This document shows positions 19,355 through 34,306 of a DNA stretch of 62,410 nt, piece after piece. Both the position numbers and the translations under genes were made by a program. Source of the DNA: Bacillus sp. MM2020_4 (lineage in GTDB: Bacteria; Bacillota; Bacilli; Bacillales; Cytobacillaceae); assembly GCF_011250555.1 (NCBI RefSeq), contig NZ_JAANMZ010000027.1, forward strand, positions 1 through 62,410. The letters are read 5' to 3'. How positions within the stretch are numbered: the first letter of the stretch is position 1; every line of letters starts with the position of its first letter. The notes under the pieces are model-generated. The model saw only the letters and a list, made by a program, of their open reading frames with translations, ran no database searches and had not been told where the DNA came from.

Positions 19355-19505
19355 ACTGTAGACAGCAGGTGCCAAAAGGCTTAATGTCCTGCCGAGGTGT
19401 AGCGAATAGAATCAGCTGAGTAAATTAGCTGTTGTATCCTGCCTCCATGTCTAGAACGATGTGGAGGCATTTACATGCCTGGTATAAATGTAGATAATCT
19501 ACAGG
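19355..19505 (+). promoter_or_regulatory. L10 leader RNA (autoregulatory)
   Basis: The leader between the promoter and rplJ has the features of the known ribosomal L10 leader: GCAGGTGCCAAAAGGC near 19366, a paired CTGCC side, and a terminal stem GCCTCCA (19441-19447) with TGGAGGC (19462-19468). In Firmicutes, L10-L12 binding here represses its own operon. Boundaries are approximate. Confidence 0.8.
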
Positions 19506-19515
19506 AGGTGTAAAG

Positions 19516-20016
19516 ATGAGCAGTGCAATCGAAGTAAAAAAACAGATCGTTGACGAAATCACTGGTAAGTTAAAGAATAGTGTATCAACTATTGTTGTTG
19601 ATTACCGTGGCCTTTCAGTTGCTGAAGTAACTGAACTACGTAAACAACTTCGCGAAGCAGGCGTTGAATTTAAAGTTTATAAAAACTCAATGGCACGCCG
19701 TGCCGCTGAAGCAGCTGAACTTTCTGGTTTAAACGAGGCTTTAACAGGTCCGAACGCCATTGCGTTCAGTACTGAAGATGTAGTAGCACCAGCTAAAATC
19801 TTAAATGACTTTGCGAAAAAACACGAAGCACTTGAACTTAAAGCAGGTGTAATCGAAGGAAATGTCGCAACAGTAGAAGAGATTAAAGCTCTTGCAGACC
19901 TACCATCACGCGAAGGCTTGCTTTCTATGCTACTCAGCGTACTACAAGCTCCAATTCGCAATCTTGCTCTTGCTGCAAAAGCAGTGGCAGATCAAAAAGA
20001 AGAACAAGGCGCGTAA
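19516..20016 (+). CDS. rplJ: 50S ribosomal protein L10
   Basis: L10 is the base of the L12 stalk and binds the 1070 region of 23S rRNA. The 166-residue product has the N-terminal rRNA-binding domain ([23 protein letters not shown]) and the long C-terminal helix that carries L12 dimers. The ATG follows CAGGAGGTG. It sits behind an L10 leader, so autogenous control is expected. Confidence 0.96.
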   Translation: MSSAIEVKKQIVDEITGKLKNSVSTIVVDYRGLSVAEVTELRKQLREAGVEFKVYKNSMARRAAEAAELSGLNEALTGPNAIAFSTEDVVAPAKILNDFAKKHEALELKAGVIEGNVATVEEIKALADLPSREGLLSMLLSVLQAPIRNLALAAKAVADQKEEQGA

Positions 20017-20096
20017 GTTAACAGAAAAGCTGAAGCTGGACTACACTTACATCCTAACAAAATAAATGGAACCAAAAATAAGGAGGAAACTTAATC

Positions 20097-20459
20097 ATGA
20101 CTAAAGAACAAATCATTGAAGCAGTTAAATCTATGACTGTTTTAGAACTTAACGATCTTGTAAAAGCAATCGAAGAAGAATTCGGCGTAACTGCTGCTGC
20201 TCCTGTAGCAATGGTAGGCGGAGCTGGTGCTGCTGCTGTTGAAGAGCAAACTGAATTTGATGTAATCCTAGCTAGCGCTGGCGATCAAAAAATCAAAGTT
20301 ATCAAAGTGGTTCGTGAAATCACTGGTCTTGGCCTTAAAGAAGCAAAAGAACTTGTTGACAATACTCCAAAAGCTGTTAAAGAAGGCGTTTCTAAAGAAG
20401 ATGCTGAAGCAATCAAAGCTAAGCTTGATGAAGTTGGAGCTAACGTTGAAGTTAAGTAA
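20097..20459 (+). CDS. rplL: 50S ribosomal protein L7/L12
   Basis: L12 dimers on L10 recruit translational GTPases. The 120-residue product has the N-terminal dimerisation helices, an alanine/glycine-rich hinge (about 35-52) and the C-terminal globular domain with [21 protein letters not shown]. The codon pattern is strongly biased, as expected for a highly expressed gene. An intrinsic terminator follows the stop codon. Confidence 0.97.
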   Translation: MTKEQIIEAVKSMTVLELNDLVKAIEEEFGVTAAAPVAMVGGAGAAAVEEQTEFDVILASAGDQKIKVIKVVREITGLGLKEAKELVDNTPKAVKEGVSKEDAEAIKAKLDEVGANVEVK

Positions 20460-20470
20460 TTAATAATAGA

Positions 20471-20499
20471 AAAGCTCGCTGAATAAGCGAGCTTTTTTT
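20471..20499 (+). terminator. Terminator after rplL
   Basis: AAAGCTCGCT (20471-20480) pairs perfectly with AGCGAGCTTT (20486-20495) over GAATA and is followed by T residues. This is a strong intrinsic terminator. Confidence 0.92.
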
Positions 20500-20568
20500 G
20501 GATTTAATTATGAAAGTTGAAAATCCTCAGGTTATCTTCAATTATTTTCTCCTCAGGAGGTGAGTCAG

Positions 20569-21168
20569 ATGACTGAACACTACTATTCTCGAACACAGAA
20601 GGTTGAAAGTAATCCGATACTTTGGGATTACACCTTAAAAAGCCATCTATTTCGCTTTAAAACCGATAACGGTGTTTTTTCAAAAAGAGAAGTAGATTTT
20701 GGCTCACGTTTACTTATAGAGTCTTTTGTGATGCCGGATGCGGAAGGATTTGTGCTTGATGTAGGCTGCGGCTATGGCCCGATTGGTTTATCGATTGCAA
20801 AAGACAATCCAAGGTGTACGGTGCATATGGTTGATGTAAATGAACGAGCCATCCAATTAGCAAGTGAAAATGCATCGCTAAATCGAATTGAAAATGTTGA
20901 AATCTATGAAAGTGATCGGTTGTTATCTGTTAAAGGAAATAACTTCGCTGCCATAGTAACAAATCCACCGATTAGGGCAGGAAAAAAGACGGTTCATGAT
21001 ATTTTTGAACAAAGCTACGAACATCTTGTTCCATCAGGCGCTCTTTGGGTTGTTATTCAAAAAAAACAAGGCGCACCATCTACACTGGAAAAATTAAGAT
21101 CACTATTCTCTGAAGTTGAGACTATTAACAAATCGAAGGGCTATTTTATTATAAAGGCAATAAAGTAG
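20569..21168 (+). CDS. ybxB: RsmC-like class I methyltransferase (YbxB)
   Basis: This 199-residue SAM-dependent methyltransferase resembles the catalytic half of RsmC (16S rRNA guanine-N2). It has the SAM-binding motif LDVGCGYGPIGLSIA and the catalytic NPPIRAG motif typical of exocyclic-amine methyltransferases. I prefer ATG 20569, eight bases after the AGGAGGT site, over GTG 20560, which overlaps it. Its place between rplL and rpoB is conserved in Bacillus. The exact rRNA target is not shown by the sequence. Confidence 0.9.
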   Translation: MTEHYYSRTQKVESNPILWDYTLKSHLFRFKTDNGVFSKREVDFGSRLLIESFVMPDAEGFVLDVGCGYGPIGLSIAKDNPRCTVHMVDVNERAIQLASENASLNRIENVEIYESDRLLSVKGNNFAAIVTNPPIRAGKKTVHDIFEQSYEHLVPSGALWVVIQKKQGAPSTLEKLRSLFSEVETINKSKGYFIIKAIK

Positions 21169-21197
21169 TTGACTCGAAATGTCCGTTGTGGTAGCAT
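21169..21197 (+). promoter_or_regulatory. Possible promoter upstream of rpoB
   Basis: TTGACT (21169-21174), 17 bp, TAGCAT (21192-21197) with an extended -10 TG at 21189-21190, lying just after the ybxB stop codon. Confidence 0.45.
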
Positions 21198-21311
21198 TAT
21201 AAAATGCCATCATAATAATTTCCGTATTATTCCTAAAAATACTTATTTTTAAGTATAAAAATGGAATTTGAAGGAAATGATGACAAAATAATAGTCGAAA
21301 TGTGAAAATGT

Positions 21312-21342
21312 GGTTTTTGGGTAAAAAACCCTTTTTCTTTTT
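21312..21342 (+). terminator. Attenuator-like hairpin in the rpoB leader
   Basis: GGTTTTT (21312-21318) pairs with AAAAACC (21324-21330), followed by CTTTTTCTTTTTG. It lies about 85 nt before the rpoB start and could reduce transcription into rpoBC. The stem is weak (two G-C pairs at its base). Confidence 0.5.
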
Positions 21343-21424
21343 GTCTAATAGGATGGACCTAAAGGTTCTCCTGATAGACGTTAATAGATTTATTAAATAA
21401 CGCTTGATTTGAGGGGTGAATCAG

Positions 21425-24400
21425 TTGACAGGTCAACTAGTTCAGTATGGACGACACCGCCAACGAAGAAGTTACGCACGAATCAGTGAAGTTTTAGAAT
21501 TACCAAATCTTATTGAAATCCAAACCTCTTCATATCAATGGTTTCTGGATGAGGGATTACGTGAAATGTTCCAGGATATTTCACCAATTGAAGACTTTAC
21601 TGGTAACCTATCACTAGAATTTATTGATTACAGTCTTGGCGATCCAAAATATTCTGTTGAAGAAACAAAAGAACGGGACGTTACATATTCAGCTCCACTA
21701 CGTGTAAAAGTACGTCTTGTAAACAAAGAAACAGGCGAAGTAAAAGATCAAGATGTGTTTATGGGTGATTTTCCGCTTATGACGGAAACAGGTACGTTTG
21801 TCATCAATGGGGCAGAACGTGTCATCGTTTCTCAATTAGTGCGTTCACCGAGCGTTTACTTCAGTGGAAAACTTGATAAAAATGGCAAGAAGGGCTTCAC
21901 GGCTACTGTCATTCCGAACCGCGGCGCTTGGCTTGAATACGAAACAGATGCCAAAGATGTCGTATATGTGAGAATAGATCGTACTCGGAAACTGCCCGTT
22001 ACGGTTCTTTTGCGTGCACTTGGTTTCGGTTCTGATCAAGAAATCATTGATTTGATTGGGGATAACGAGTATATCCGTAATACACTTGAGAAGGACAACA
22101 CAGAAGGTGTCGACAAAGCGCTTTTGGAAATTTATGAGCGACTTCGTCCGGGCGAACCGCCAACCGTTGATAATGCAAAGAGCTTATTAGTATCTCGTTT
22201 CTTTGATCCTAAACGTTATGATCTAGCAAATGTAGGACGCTATAAAATTAATAAAAAGCTTCATATTAAGAATCGCTTATTTAATCAGCGCTTAGCGGAG
22301 TCACTTGCAGACCCTGAAACGGGTGAAATTATTGCTGAAAAAGGGACACTCCTTGATAGAAGAAACCTCGACAGAATTTTGCCGGCACTTGAAAAGAATA
22401 TCAATTTCAAAGGCTTTAATCCTGTTGGTGGAGTTGTAGAGGATGAAGTAATCCTTCAAACTATAAAAATCTATGCTCCTGGCGATGAAAATGAAAAGGT
22501 CATTAATGTATTGGGTAATGCTTATGTGGAAGAACCGATTAAAAATATTACTTCGGCAGATATCATTGCATCAATCAGCTACTTTTTCAACTTGTTACAT
22601 GGAGTAGGCGATACCGATGATATCGATCACTTAGGTAACAGACGTCTTCGCTCTGTAGGTGAATTGCTGCAGAATCAATTCCGTATTGGGTTATCCCGGA
22701 TGGAACGTGTGGTTCGTGAAAGAATGTCGATTCAAGACACAGCTACCATTACACCACAGCAATTGATTAATATTCGTCCGGTTATCGCTTCCATCAAAGA
22801 ATTCTTTGGAAGCTCTCAATTATCACAGTTCATGGATCAAACCAACCCGCTTGCTGAATTAACACACAAGCGCCGTCTTTCTGCACTTGGACCTGGTGGT
22901 TTAACACGTGAACGTGCCGGGATGGAAGTACGTGACGTTCACTATTCCCACTATGGCCGTATGTGTCCGATTGAAACACCGGAAGGTCCAAACATTGGCT
23001 TAATTAACTCATTATCATCTTACGCAAAAGTAAACCGATTTGGTTTTATTGAAACTCCATATCGCCGGGTAGATCCGGATACTGGTAGAGTAACGAGCCG
23101 AATTGACTACTTAACAGCTGATGAAGAAGATAACTATGTGGTAGCGCAGGCGAACTCTCGTCTGGGTGACGATGGTACCTTCTTGGATGATGAAGTTGTT
23201 GCACGTTTTCGTGGTGAAAACACGGTTGTAAACCGTGACAGGATTGACTACATGGATGTATCGCCGAAGCAGGTTGTTTCTGCAGCGACAGCATGTATTC
23301 CGTTCCTAGAAAATGATGACTCTAACCGTGCCTTGATGGGTGCGAACATGCAGCGTCAGGCAGTACCGTTAATGCAGCCAGAAGCACCAAGAGTTGGAAC
23401 TGGTATGGAATATGTATCAGGTAAAGACTCGGGAGCAGCGGTTATTTGTAAACATGATGGTATTGTCGAACATGTAGAGGCCCGCGAAGTATGGGTTCGT
23501 GAAATGAAAGAAGTGGATGGCCAAGAGGTTAAGGGCAATCTTAAAAAATATCGATTGTTAAAGTTTATCCGTTCCAACCAAGGTACCTGCTATAATCAAC
23601 GTCCAATCGTTGCCGTTGGGAATCGGGTGAAAAAGGGCGAGATTCTTGCTGATGGTCCATCAATGGAGCTAGGTGAATTAGCCCTTGGACGTAACGTTCT
23701 TGTTGCCTTTATGACATGGGACGGCTATAACTATGAAGATGCCATCATTATGAGTGAACGTCTTGTTAAAGACGATGTTTATACATCCATTCATATTGAG
23801 GAATATGAATCAGAATCTCGTGATACAAAACTAGGACCTGAGGAAATTACCCGTGATATTCCAAACGTCGGTGAAGATGCCCTTCGTAATTTGGATGAGC
23901 GTGGGATTATCCGCACTGGTGCTGAAGTAAAAGACGGTGACCTTCTTGTTGGTAAAGTAACGCCTAAGGGTGTAACGGAATTAACGGCTGAAGAACGTCT
24001 CCTCCATGCGATTTTTGGAGAAAAGGCTCGTGAAGTCCGTGATACATCACTGCGCGTTCCACACGGCGGTGGCGGGATCATTCATGATGTTAAAGTCTTT
24101 AATCGTGAAGATGGTGACGAACTTCCGCCAGGAGTAAACCAACTTGTTCGTGTCTATATCGTTCAAAAACGTAAGATTCATCAAGGGGATAAGATGGCAG
24201 GACGCCACGGTAACAAAGGGGTTATCTCCCGCATTTTGCCTGAGGAAGATATGCCGTATTTACCAGATGGTACACCTGTTGATATCATGTTAAATCCTTT
24301 AGGGGTTCCATCACGGATGAACATCGGTCAGGTTCTTGAGCTCCATTTAGGTATGGCTGCAAGATATCTTGGTATTCATGTTGCTACACCGGTATTTGAC

Positions 24401-24985
24401 GGTGCGCGTGAGGAAGATGTTTGGGGAACGATTGAAGAAGCAGGTATGGCACGCGATGCAAAAACCGTGCTTTATGATGGACGTTCCGGAGAACCATTTG
24501 ATAACCGTGTTTCTGTTGGGGTTATGTACATGATCAAACTTGCTCACATGGTTGATGATAAATTGCATGCCCGTTCAACTGGACCTTATTCACTTGTTAC
24601 GCAGCAGCCACTTGGCGGTAAAGCTCAATTTGGCGGACAGCGTTTTGGTGAGATGGAAGTTTGGGCCTTGGAGGCATACGGTGCAGCATACACACTACAA
24701 GAAATTCTAACCGTGAAATCGGATGACGTAGTTGGCCGTGTGAAAACATATGAAGCCATTGTCAAAGGTGAAAATGTCCCTGAACCAGGTGTTCCTGAGT
24801 CATTCAAAGTGTTAATTAAAGAACTTCAAAGTCTTGGAATGGATGTAAAAATTCTTTCCGGTGACGAGGAAGAAATTGAAATGCGCGATATGGAAGATGA
24901 GGATGACTTACAGCAAGTCGACACATTAAATATCGCCCCTGAGACACAAAACCTTGAATCTGAAAAAGTTGGTTCGAAAGAGTAA
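21425..24985 (+). CDS. rpoB: DNA-directed RNA polymerase beta subunit
   Basis: RpoB forms one half of the polymerase clamp and active centre. The 1186-residue product begins [21 protein letters not shown] use TTG 21425, seven bases after GAGGGGTG, because it matches relatives; GTG 21416 overlaps that site. The rifampicin pocket is wild type (Q468, D471, H481 and S486 in this numbering). The active-site segment [10 protein letters not shown] and the clamp-contact region [15 protein letters not shown] are present. The C-terminus has an acidic tail of variable sequence. Confidence 0.98.
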   Translation: MTGQLVQYGRHRQRRSYARISEVLELPNLIEIQTSSYQWFLDEGLREMFQDISPIEDFTGNLSLEFIDYSLGDPKYSVEETKERDVTYSAPLRVKVRLVNKETGEVKDQDVFMGDFPLMTETGTFVINGAERVIVSQLVRSPSVYFSGKLDKNGKKGFTATVIPNRGAWLEYETDAKDVVYVRIDRTRKLPVTVLLRALGFGSDQEIIDLIGDNEYIRNTLEKDNTEGVDKALLEIYERLRPGEPPTVDNAKSLLVSRFFDPKRYDLANVGRYKINKKLHIKNRLFNQRLAESLADPETGEIIAEKGTLLDRRNLDRILPALEKNINFKGFNPVGGVVEDEVILQTIKIYAPGDENEKVINVLGNAYVEEPIKNITSADIIASISYFFNLLHGVGDTDDIDHLGNRRLRSVGELLQNQFRIGLSRMERVVRERMSIQDTATITPQQLINIRPVIASIKEFFGSSQLSQFMDQTNPLAELTHKRRLSALGPGGLTRERAGMEVRDVHYSHYGRMCPIETPEGPNIGLINSLSSYAKVNRFGFIETPYRRVDPDTGRVTSRIDYLTADEEDNYVVAQANSRLGDDGTFLDDEVVARFRGENTVVNRDRIDYMDVSPKQVVSAATACIPFLENDDSNRALMGANMQRQAVPLMQPEAPRVGTGMEYVSGKDSGAAVICKHDGIVEHVEAREVWVREMKEVDGQEVKGNLKKYRLLKFIRSNQGTCYNQRPIVAVGNRVKKGEILADGPSMELGELALGRNVLVAFMTWDGYNYEDAIIMSERLVKDDVYTSIHIEEYESESRDTKLGPEEITRDIPNVGEDALRNLDERGIIRTGAEVKDGDLLVGKVTPKGVTELTAEERLLHAIFGEKAREVRDTSLRVPHGGGGIIHDVKVFNREDGDELPPGVNQLVRVYIVQKRKIHQGDKMAGRHGNKGVISRILPEEDMPYLPDGTPVDIMLNPLGVPSRMNIGQVLELHLGMAARYLGIHVATPVFDGAREEDVWGTIEEAGMARDAKTVLYDGRSGEPFDNRVSVGVMYMIKLAHMVDDKLHARSTGPYSLVTQQPLGGKAQFGGQRFGEMEVWALEAYGAAYTLQEILTVKSDDVVGRVKTYEAIVKGENVPEPGVPESFKVLIKELQSLGMDVKILSGDEEEIEMRDMEDEDDLQQVDTLNIAPETQNLESEKVGSKE

Positions 24986-25001
24986 ATATTCATCTTTTCC
25001 T

Positions 25002-25025
25002 AAGCGTACGCTGGGCCGTACGCTT
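25002..25025 (+). other. Perfect hairpin between rpoB and rpoC
   Basis: AAGCGTACG (25002-25010) pairs with CGTACGCTT (25017-25025) over CTGGGC. There is no T-tract, so this is more likely a processing or stability element than a terminator. Confidence 0.75.
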
Positions 25026-25082
25026 GGGGATTAAAGAACGCAATAAGGGTAAAACCTGGAGATCAAAAGGGAGGTAGGCCCC

Positions 25083-28682
<3,600 letters not shown>

Positions 28683-28690
28683 TTAATTAT

Positions 28691-28723
28691 TACGGTACCT
28701 GCGGAACAATTGCAGGTACCGTA
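28691..28723 (+). terminator. Hairpin after rpoC
   Basis: TACGGTACCTGC (28691-28702) pairs with GCAGGTACCGTA (28712-28723), a perfect 12-bp stem. Only TTT follows, so it may be an inefficient terminator or an mRNA 3' stabiliser. Confidence 0.65.
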
Positions 28724-28778
28724 TTTAAAGAAATAAAGTATTTTTGTCAGTCTCTGTATAAAAAAGTAAAATCATTGG

Positions 28779-28807
28779 TTGACATCTAATTATATAGATG
28801 TTACTAT
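28779..28807 (+). promoter_or_regulatory. str operon promoter
   Basis: TTGACA (28779-28784), 17 bp, TACTAT (28802-28807) with extended -10 TG at 28799-28800. The -10 region TGTTACTAT is the same as at the rplK promoter. Confidence 0.85.
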
Positions 28808-28852
28808 ATCAAAGGTGCTCCTATTCACCTGATACTTTGGAGGATATGATCA

Positions 28853-29101
28853 ATGTCTTATGAAAAAGTATTACAGGCACAGAAGGTCATTATAGGAACA
28901 AAACAAACAGTCAAAGCACTTAAGGAAGGTCTTGTACTTGAATTAGTGGTGGCAAGTGATGCTGAACCTAAGGTTACAGCAAAGGTCGTTGCTGAAGCTA
29001 ACTCGTTCGACGTTCCGGTTCTATTTGTGGATTCGATGAAAAAACTCGGAAAAGCATGTGGAATTGAAGTGGGTGCGGCAGCTGTTGCAATTATCCGTTA
29101 A
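28853..29101 (+). CDS. rplGB: L7Ae-family K-turn RNA-binding protein (YbxF)
   Basis: The 82-residue product belongs to the L7Ae/L30e/S12e fold and in B. subtilis binds K-turn RNAs; the B. subtilis protein associates with ribosomes. It has the RNA-contact region [14 protein letters not shown] and the conserved [28 protein letters not shown] end. It is the first gene of the str operon, preceded by GGAGGATATG and followed 105 bp later by rpsL. Its exact cellular role is not fixed. Confidence 0.93.
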   Translation: MSYEKVLQAQKVIIGTKQTVKALKEGLVLELVVASDAEPKVTAKVVAEANSFDVPVLFVDSMKKLGKACGIEVGAAAVAIIR

Positions 29102-29158
29102 AAACTGTTTTTGTAGATAGAGAAGTCTGCAAGAACTTTGTTTTTTGCAAAAAAATGA

Positions 29159-29629
<471 letters not shown>

Positions 29630-29668
29630 TCATACAAAATAGAAGCTTCTTTGAAAGGAGGAAAATAC

Positions 29669-30139
29669 ATGCCACGTAAAGGTCCTGTAGCAAAAAGAGA
29701 CGTTTTACCTGATCCGCTATACAATTCAAAATTAGTTACTCGTCTAATCAACAAAATGATGGTTGACGGTAAAAGAGGTAAGTCACAAGAAATTCTTTAC
29801 TCTGCGTTTAACACTATTCGTGAACGTTCTGGCAAAGAGCCAATGGAAGTATTCGATGCAGCGATGAAAAACATCATGCCGGTACTTGAAGTTAAAGCTC
29901 GCCGTGTCGGTGGTGCTAACTACCAAGTTCCAGTTGAGGTGCGTCCTGATCGCCGTACAACTCTTGGTCTTCGTTGGTTAGTGAACTATTCACGTAATCG
30001 CGGAGAAAAAACGATGGAAGAGCGTTTAGCTAACGAAATCATGGATGCAGCTAACAACACTGGTGCATCTGTGAAGAAGCGTGAAGATACACACAAAATG
30101 GCAGAAGCAAACAAAGCGTTTGCTCACTATCGTTGGTAA
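29669..30139 (+). CDS. rpsG: 30S ribosomal protein S7
   Basis: S7 nucleates assembly of the 30S head and is the usual translational repressor of the str operon. The 156-residue product starts [16 protein letters not shown] behind AAAGGAGG; an ATG at 29651 is in frame but upstream of that site. The rRNA-contact region and the C-terminal [11 protein letters not shown] are complete. Confidence 0.98.
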   Translation: MPRKGPVAKRDVLPDPLYNSKLVTRLINKMMVDGKRGKSQEILYSAFNTIRERSGKEPMEVFDAAMKNIMPVLEVKARRVGGANYQVPVEVRPDRRTTLGLRWLVNYSRNRGEKTMEERLANEIMDAANNTGASVKKREDTHKMAEANKAFAHYRW

Positions 30140-30189
30140 TTTAACCTTCAATATAAAAACACTTTCATACTAGGAAGGAGAAAGACCCA

Positions 30190-32271
30190 ATGGCAAGAGA
30201 GTTCTCCTTAGAAAATACACGTAATATCGGTATCATGGCACACATCGATGCCGGTAAAACGACCACCACTGAGCGTGTCCTTTATTACACCGGTAAGATT
30301 CATAAAATCGGTGAAACACACGAAGGTGCTTCTCAGATGGACTGGATGGAGCAGGAACAAGAGCGCGGAATCACAATCACTTCCGCAGCAACAACTGCAT
30401 CATGGAAGGGCCACCGCGTAAATATCATCGACACTCCAGGACACGTAGACTTCACAGTTGAAGTTGAACGTTCCCTACGTGTTCTTGATGGTGCGGTAGC
30501 TGTACTAGATGCGCAATCAGGTGTTGAACCTCAAACTGAAACAGTTTGGCGTCAAGCAACAACCTACGGAGTACCACGTGTTGTATTCGTAAATAAAATG
30601 GACAAAATTGGAGCTGACTTCTTATATTCTGTAGGAACACTTCATGACCGCCTGCAAGCGAATGCACATCCAATTCAGTTACCAATCGGTGCTGAAGACC
30701 AATTCTCAGCAATCATTGACCTTGTGGAAATGAACGCAGTATTCTACGGTAACGATTTAGGTACTGATATTGAAGTACGTGAAATTCCGGATGAACACCG
30801 CGAACTTGCTGAAGAATACCATGAGAAATTAGTTGAAGCAGTAGCAGAACTTGATGAAGAATTAATGGAGAAATACCTAAGTGGTGAAGAGATTACGAAG
30901 GAAGAGCTTAAAGCTGGAATTCGTAAAGGTACCGTTAATGTTGAATTCTATCCTGTTATCTGTGGATCAGCTTTCAAAAACAAAGGTGTTCAATTAATGT
31001 TGGATGCTGTCATCGATTACCTTCCATCACCATTAGATGTACCTGCGATTAAAGGACATTCTGTGGATGATGAAGAAGAAATTGTTGAACGTCATTCAAA
31101 TGACGATGAGCCATTCTCAGCTCTAGCATTCAAAGTTATGACAGACCCTTATGTTGGTAAATTAACGTTCTTCCGTGTTTACTCTGGTACTTTAGAGTCT
31201 GGATCATATGTCCAGAACTCAACTAAAGGCAAGCGTGAACGTATCGGACGTATTCTGCAAATGCACGCAAACAGCCGTCAAGAAATCACAAAGGTTTTTG
31301 CTGGTGACATTGCTGCTGCTGTAGGTTTGAAAGATACAACTACTGGAGACACACTTTGTGATGACAAGAGTCAGGTAATTCTTGAGTCAATGCAATTCCC
31401 TGAGCCAGTAATTGAACTTTCAGTTGAACCAAAATCAAAAGCAGACCAAGACAAAATGACGACTGCATTACAAAAACTTCAAGAAGAAGATCCGACATTC
31501 CGTGCACATACTGACCAGGAGACTGGACAGGTTATTATTGCCGGTATGGGTGAGCTTCACCTTGATATCATTGTTGACCGTATGCGTCGTGAATTTAAGG
31601 TTGAAGCTAACGTAGGTGCTCCACAGGTTGCTTACCGTGAGACTTTCAAAGGTTCAGCGCAAGTTGAAGGAAAGTTCGCACGTCAATCCGGTGGACGCGG
31701 ACAATACGGACACGTTTGGATTGAATTCTCTCCAAATGAAGCTGGTAAAGGCTTCGAATTCGAAAACGGTATTGTCGGTGGTGTCGTTCCACGTGAATAC
31801 ATCCCTGCAGTCCAAGCTGGTCTTGAAGATGCTTTAGACCGTGGTGTGCTTGCTGGCTATCCGTTAGTGGATATTAAAGCTAGATTGTTCGACGGATCTT
31901 ACCATGATGTTGACTCCTCTGAAATGGCGTTTAAGATTGCTGCATCAATGGCTCTTAAGAATGCTGCTTCAAAATGTCAACCATGTATCCTTGAACCAGT
32001 CATGAGAGTGGAAGTTGTTATCCCAGAAGATTACCTAGGTGATATCATGGGACAAATTACTGCACGCCGTGGCCGTGTTGAAGGTATGGAAGCACGCGGT
32101 AACGCACAAGTTGTCCGTTCAATGGTTCCACTTTCAGAAATGTTTGGTTATGCAACAGCACTTCGTTCAAGTACACAAGGTCGTGGAGTATTCTCTATGC
32201 ACTTTGATCACTATGAAGAAGTACCAAAATCAATTTCTGAAGAAATCATCAAAAAAAATAAAGGTGAATAA
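30190..32271 (+). CDS. fusA: Elongation factor G
   Basis: EF-G drives translocation and, with RRF, ribosome recycling. The 693-residue GTPase has G1 [13 protein letters not shown] (about 17-29), the effector region RGITITSA, G3 DTPGHVDF, G4 NKMDKIGAD, and domains II-V, with domain IV beginning near [14 protein letters not shown]. No second EF-G is in the window. The start ATG follows AAGGAG. It ends 128 bp before tuf; that gap holds a promoter and a hairpin. Confidence 0.98.
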   Translation: MAREFSLENTRNIGIMAHIDAGKTTTTERVLYYTGKIHKIGETHEGASQMDWMEQEQERGITITSAATTASWKGHRVNIIDTPGHVDFTVEVERSLRVLDGAVAVLDAQSGVEPQTETVWRQATTYGVPRVVFVNKMDKIGADFLYSVGTLHDRLQANAHPIQLPIGAEDQFSAIIDLVEMNAVFYGNDLGTDIEVREIPDEHRELAEEYHEKLVEAVAELDEELMEKYLSGEEITKEELKAGIRKGTVNVEFYPVICGSAFKNKGVQLMLDAVIDYLPSPLDVPAIKGHSVDDEEEIVERHSNDDEPFSALAFKVMTDPYVGKLTFFRVYSGTLESGSYVQNSTKGKRERIGRILQMHANSRQEITKVFAGDIAAAVGLKDTTTGDTLCDDKSQVILESMQFPEPVIELSVEPKSKADQDKMTTALQKLQEEDPTFRAHTDQETGQVIIAGMGELHLDIIVDRMRREFKVEANVGAPQVAYRETFKGSAQVEGKFARQSGGRGQYGHVWIEFSPNEAGKGFEFENGIVGGVVPREYIPAVQAGLEDALDRGVLAGYPLVDIKARLFDGSYHDVDSSEMAFKIAASMALKNAASKCQPCILEPVMRVEVVIPEDYLGDIMGQITARRGRVEGMEARGNAQVVRSMVPLSEMFGYATALRSSTQGRGVFSMHFDHYEEVPKSISEEIIKKNKGE

Positions 32272-32300
32272 TTGATTTTCGCCTTTCTTTAAAGTATAAC
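32272..32300 (+). promoter_or_regulatory. Probable internal tuf promoter
   Basis: TTGATT (32272-32277), 17 bp, TATAAC (32295-32300), beginning at the fusA stop codon. A separate tuf promoter would explain extra EF-Tu output. Confidence 0.65.
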
Positions 32301-32312
32301 TACTTATGTACC

Positions 32313-32357
32313 TATAGAAACTGTGAATAATGGACAACCATTTTCGCAGTTTCTATA
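32313..32357 (+). other. Long hairpin in the tuf leader
   Basis: TATAGAAACTG (32313-32323) and the following TGAATAATGG pair with CCATTTTCGCAGTTTCTATA (32338-32357) across an ACAA loop, with one mismatch and one bulge. No T-tract follows. It would form at or near the 5' end of the tuf transcript. Confidence 0.75.
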
Positions 32358-32399
32358 AAATATACTTAAACTTTTATAATCCAAAGGAGGATTTTCCAA

Positions 32400-33587
32400 A
32401 TGGCAAAAGCTAAATTCGACCGTTCAAAGCCACACGTTAACATTGGTACTATCGGACACGTTGACCATGGTAAAACTACTTTAACAGCTGCAATCACTTC
32501 TGTACTTGCAAAAACAGGTAAAGCAGAAGCTCGTGCATATGATCAAATCGATGGTGCACCAGAAGAAAAAGAACGTGGAATCACAATCTCTACAGCTCAC
32601 GTTGAATATGAAACTGATAACCGTCACTATGCACACGTTGACTGCCCAGGACACGCTGACTATGTTAAAAACATGATCACTGGTGCTGCTCAAATGGACG
32701 GCGGTATCTTAGTAGTATCTGCTACTGATGGCCCAATGCCACAAACTCGTGAGCACATCCTTCTTTCTCGTCAAGTAGGTGTTCCTTACCTAGTTGTATT
32801 CATGAACAAATGTGATATGGTTGATGACGAAGAACTTCTTGAATTAGTAGAAATGGAAATTCGTGATCTATTAACTGAATACGATTTCCCTGGCGATGAC
32901 ACTCCTGTTATCAAAGGTTCTGCTCTTAAAGCATTAGAAGGCGAAGCTGCTTGGGAAGAAAAAGTTCTTGAGCTTATGGCTGCTGTTGATGAATTCATCC
33001 CAACTCCAACTCGTGACACTGACAAACCTTTCATGATGCCAGTTGAGGACGTTTTCTCAATCACTGGTCGTGGTACAGTTGCTACAGGACGTGTTGAGCG
33101 TGGTGTAGTTAAAGTTGGTGACGTAGTTGAAATCGTAGGTTTCACTGAAGAACCAAAATCTACTACTGTAACAGGTGTAGAAATGTTCCGTAAGCTTCTT
33201 GACTTTGCTGAAGCTGGTGACAACATTGGTGCCCTTCTTCGTGGTGTTGCTCGTGAAGAAATCGAGCGTGGACAAGTTTTGGCAAAGCCAAAATCCATCA
33301 CTCCACACACAAAGTTCAAAGCACAAGTTTACGTTTTATCTAAAGAAGAAGGTGGACGTCATACTCCATTCTTCTCAAACTATCGTCCACAATTCTATTT
33401 CCGTACTTCTGATATTACTGGTATTTGTAATCTTCCAGAAGGCGTAGAAATGGTTATGCCTGGCGATCACATTGAAATGACTGTTGAACTAATCGCTCCA
33501 GTTGCTATCGAAGAAGGAACTAAGTTCTCAATTCGTGAAGGCGGACGTACAGTTGGTTCAGGTTCAATCACAACAATCCAAGAGTAA
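32400..33587 (+). CDS. tuf: Elongation factor Tu
   Basis: EF-Tu delivers aminoacyl-tRNA to the ribosome. The 395-residue product has G1 GHVDHGKTT, the effector RGITIS, G3 DCPGHADY, G4 NKCDMVDD and domains II and III, which include the kirromycin and tRNA-binding surfaces. The ribosome binding site is AAAGGAGG. Codon use is extremely biased, as expected for the most abundant protein. A strong terminator closes the str operon. Confidence 0.99.
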   Translation: MAKAKFDRSKPHVNIGTIGHVDHGKTTLTAAITSVLAKTGKAEARAYDQIDGAPEEKERGITISTAHVEYETDNRHYAHVDCPGHADYVKNMITGAAQMDGGILVVSATDGPMPQTREHILLSRQVGVPYLVVFMNKCDMVDDEELLELVEMEIRDLLTEYDFPGDDTPVIKGSALKALEGEAAWEEKVLELMAAVDEFIPTPTRDTDKPFMMPVEDVFSITGRGTVATGRVERGVVKVGDVVEIVGFTEEPKSTTVTGVEMFRKLLDFAEAGDNIGALLRGVAREEIERGQVLAKPKSITPHTKFKAQVYVLSKEEGGRHTPFFSNYRPQFYFRTSDITGICNLPEGVEMVMPGDHIEMTVELIAPVAIEEGTKFSIREGGRTVGSGSITTIQE

Positions 33588-33600
33588 TTAATTTATAGAA

Positions 33601-33636
33601 AAAGCAGATGGGTGACGATCCATCTGCTTTTTTTTG
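33601..33636 (+). terminator. Terminator after tuf
   Basis: GCAGATGG (33604-33611) pairs with CCATCTGC (33620-33627), extended by AAA/TTT and followed by nine T residues. Confidence 0.93.
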
Positions 33637-33718
33637 TCCAAAATAACGTGTTTCTTCTATATAATATATATCGATACAAAGTCGGAATTAGGAGATTTTT
33701 GGAGATTAATAAATGGTA

Positions 33719-33747
33719 TTGTAATTGTCTTTCCCAGCCTTTATAAT
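33719..33747 (+). promoter_or_regulatory. S10 operon promoter, upstream
   Basis: TTGTAA (33719-33724), 17 bp, TATAAT (33742-33747). It is the first of two tandem candidates in the ~370-bp gap between tuf and rpsJ. Confidence 0.65.
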
Positions 33748-33795
33748 AGGAAAAGTGTTAAACACATGGACGTAAAAAAATAATCGTAATAAATG

Positions 33796-33824
33796 TTGCG
33801 TTTACTTTATGTTTTATGTATAAT
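33796..33824 (+). promoter_or_regulatory. S10 operon promoter, downstream
   Basis: TTGCGT (33796-33801), 17 bp, TATAAT (33819-33824), 135 bp before rpsJ. It probably carries the S10-spc-alpha transcript, since no other strong promoter is visible for the next ~11 kb. Confidence 0.75.
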
Positions 33825-33853
33825 AGACAATGTTGGTCTTTGACTGCGATGAT

Positions 33854-33913
33854 GTGGAAGGTTGCTGACACACCCGGCCGCTTTGCCATGGCGAGTGTGT
33901 GGGAAATTTCCAC
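33854..33913 (+). promoter_or_regulatory. S10 operon leader structure
   Basis: GTGGAA (33854-33859) pairs with TTCCAC (33908-33913), and ACACAC (33868-33873) with GTGTGT (33895-33900), enclosing a GC-rich tip. I recall nearly the same sequence upstream of rpsJ in other Bacillus, which suggests a conserved regulatory leader. The ligand is not visible from sequence. Confidence 0.65.
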
Positions 33914-33937
33914 TGAGAATGTCTATTTTGAAAATAG

Positions 33938-34267
<330 letters not shown>

Positions 34268-34306
34268 TCAAGATAAATAATAAATTATTCAGGAGGTGTG
34301 ACTTAC

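Noticed and set aside
21416..21424. GTG 21416 as the rpoB start
   Set aside because: It overlaps the Shine-Dalgarno; TTG 21425 is correctly spaced and gives the conserved [12 protein letters not shown]-terminus.
23356..23577. Rifampicin-resistance changes in rpoB
   Set aside because: The rifampicin pocket (around 22800-22900) is wild type at the key Q, D, H and S positions.
32786..33319. 177-codon open frame antisense to tuf
   Set aside because: It arises from the extreme codon bias of tuf; serine/threonine/proline-rich composition shows it is a shadow.
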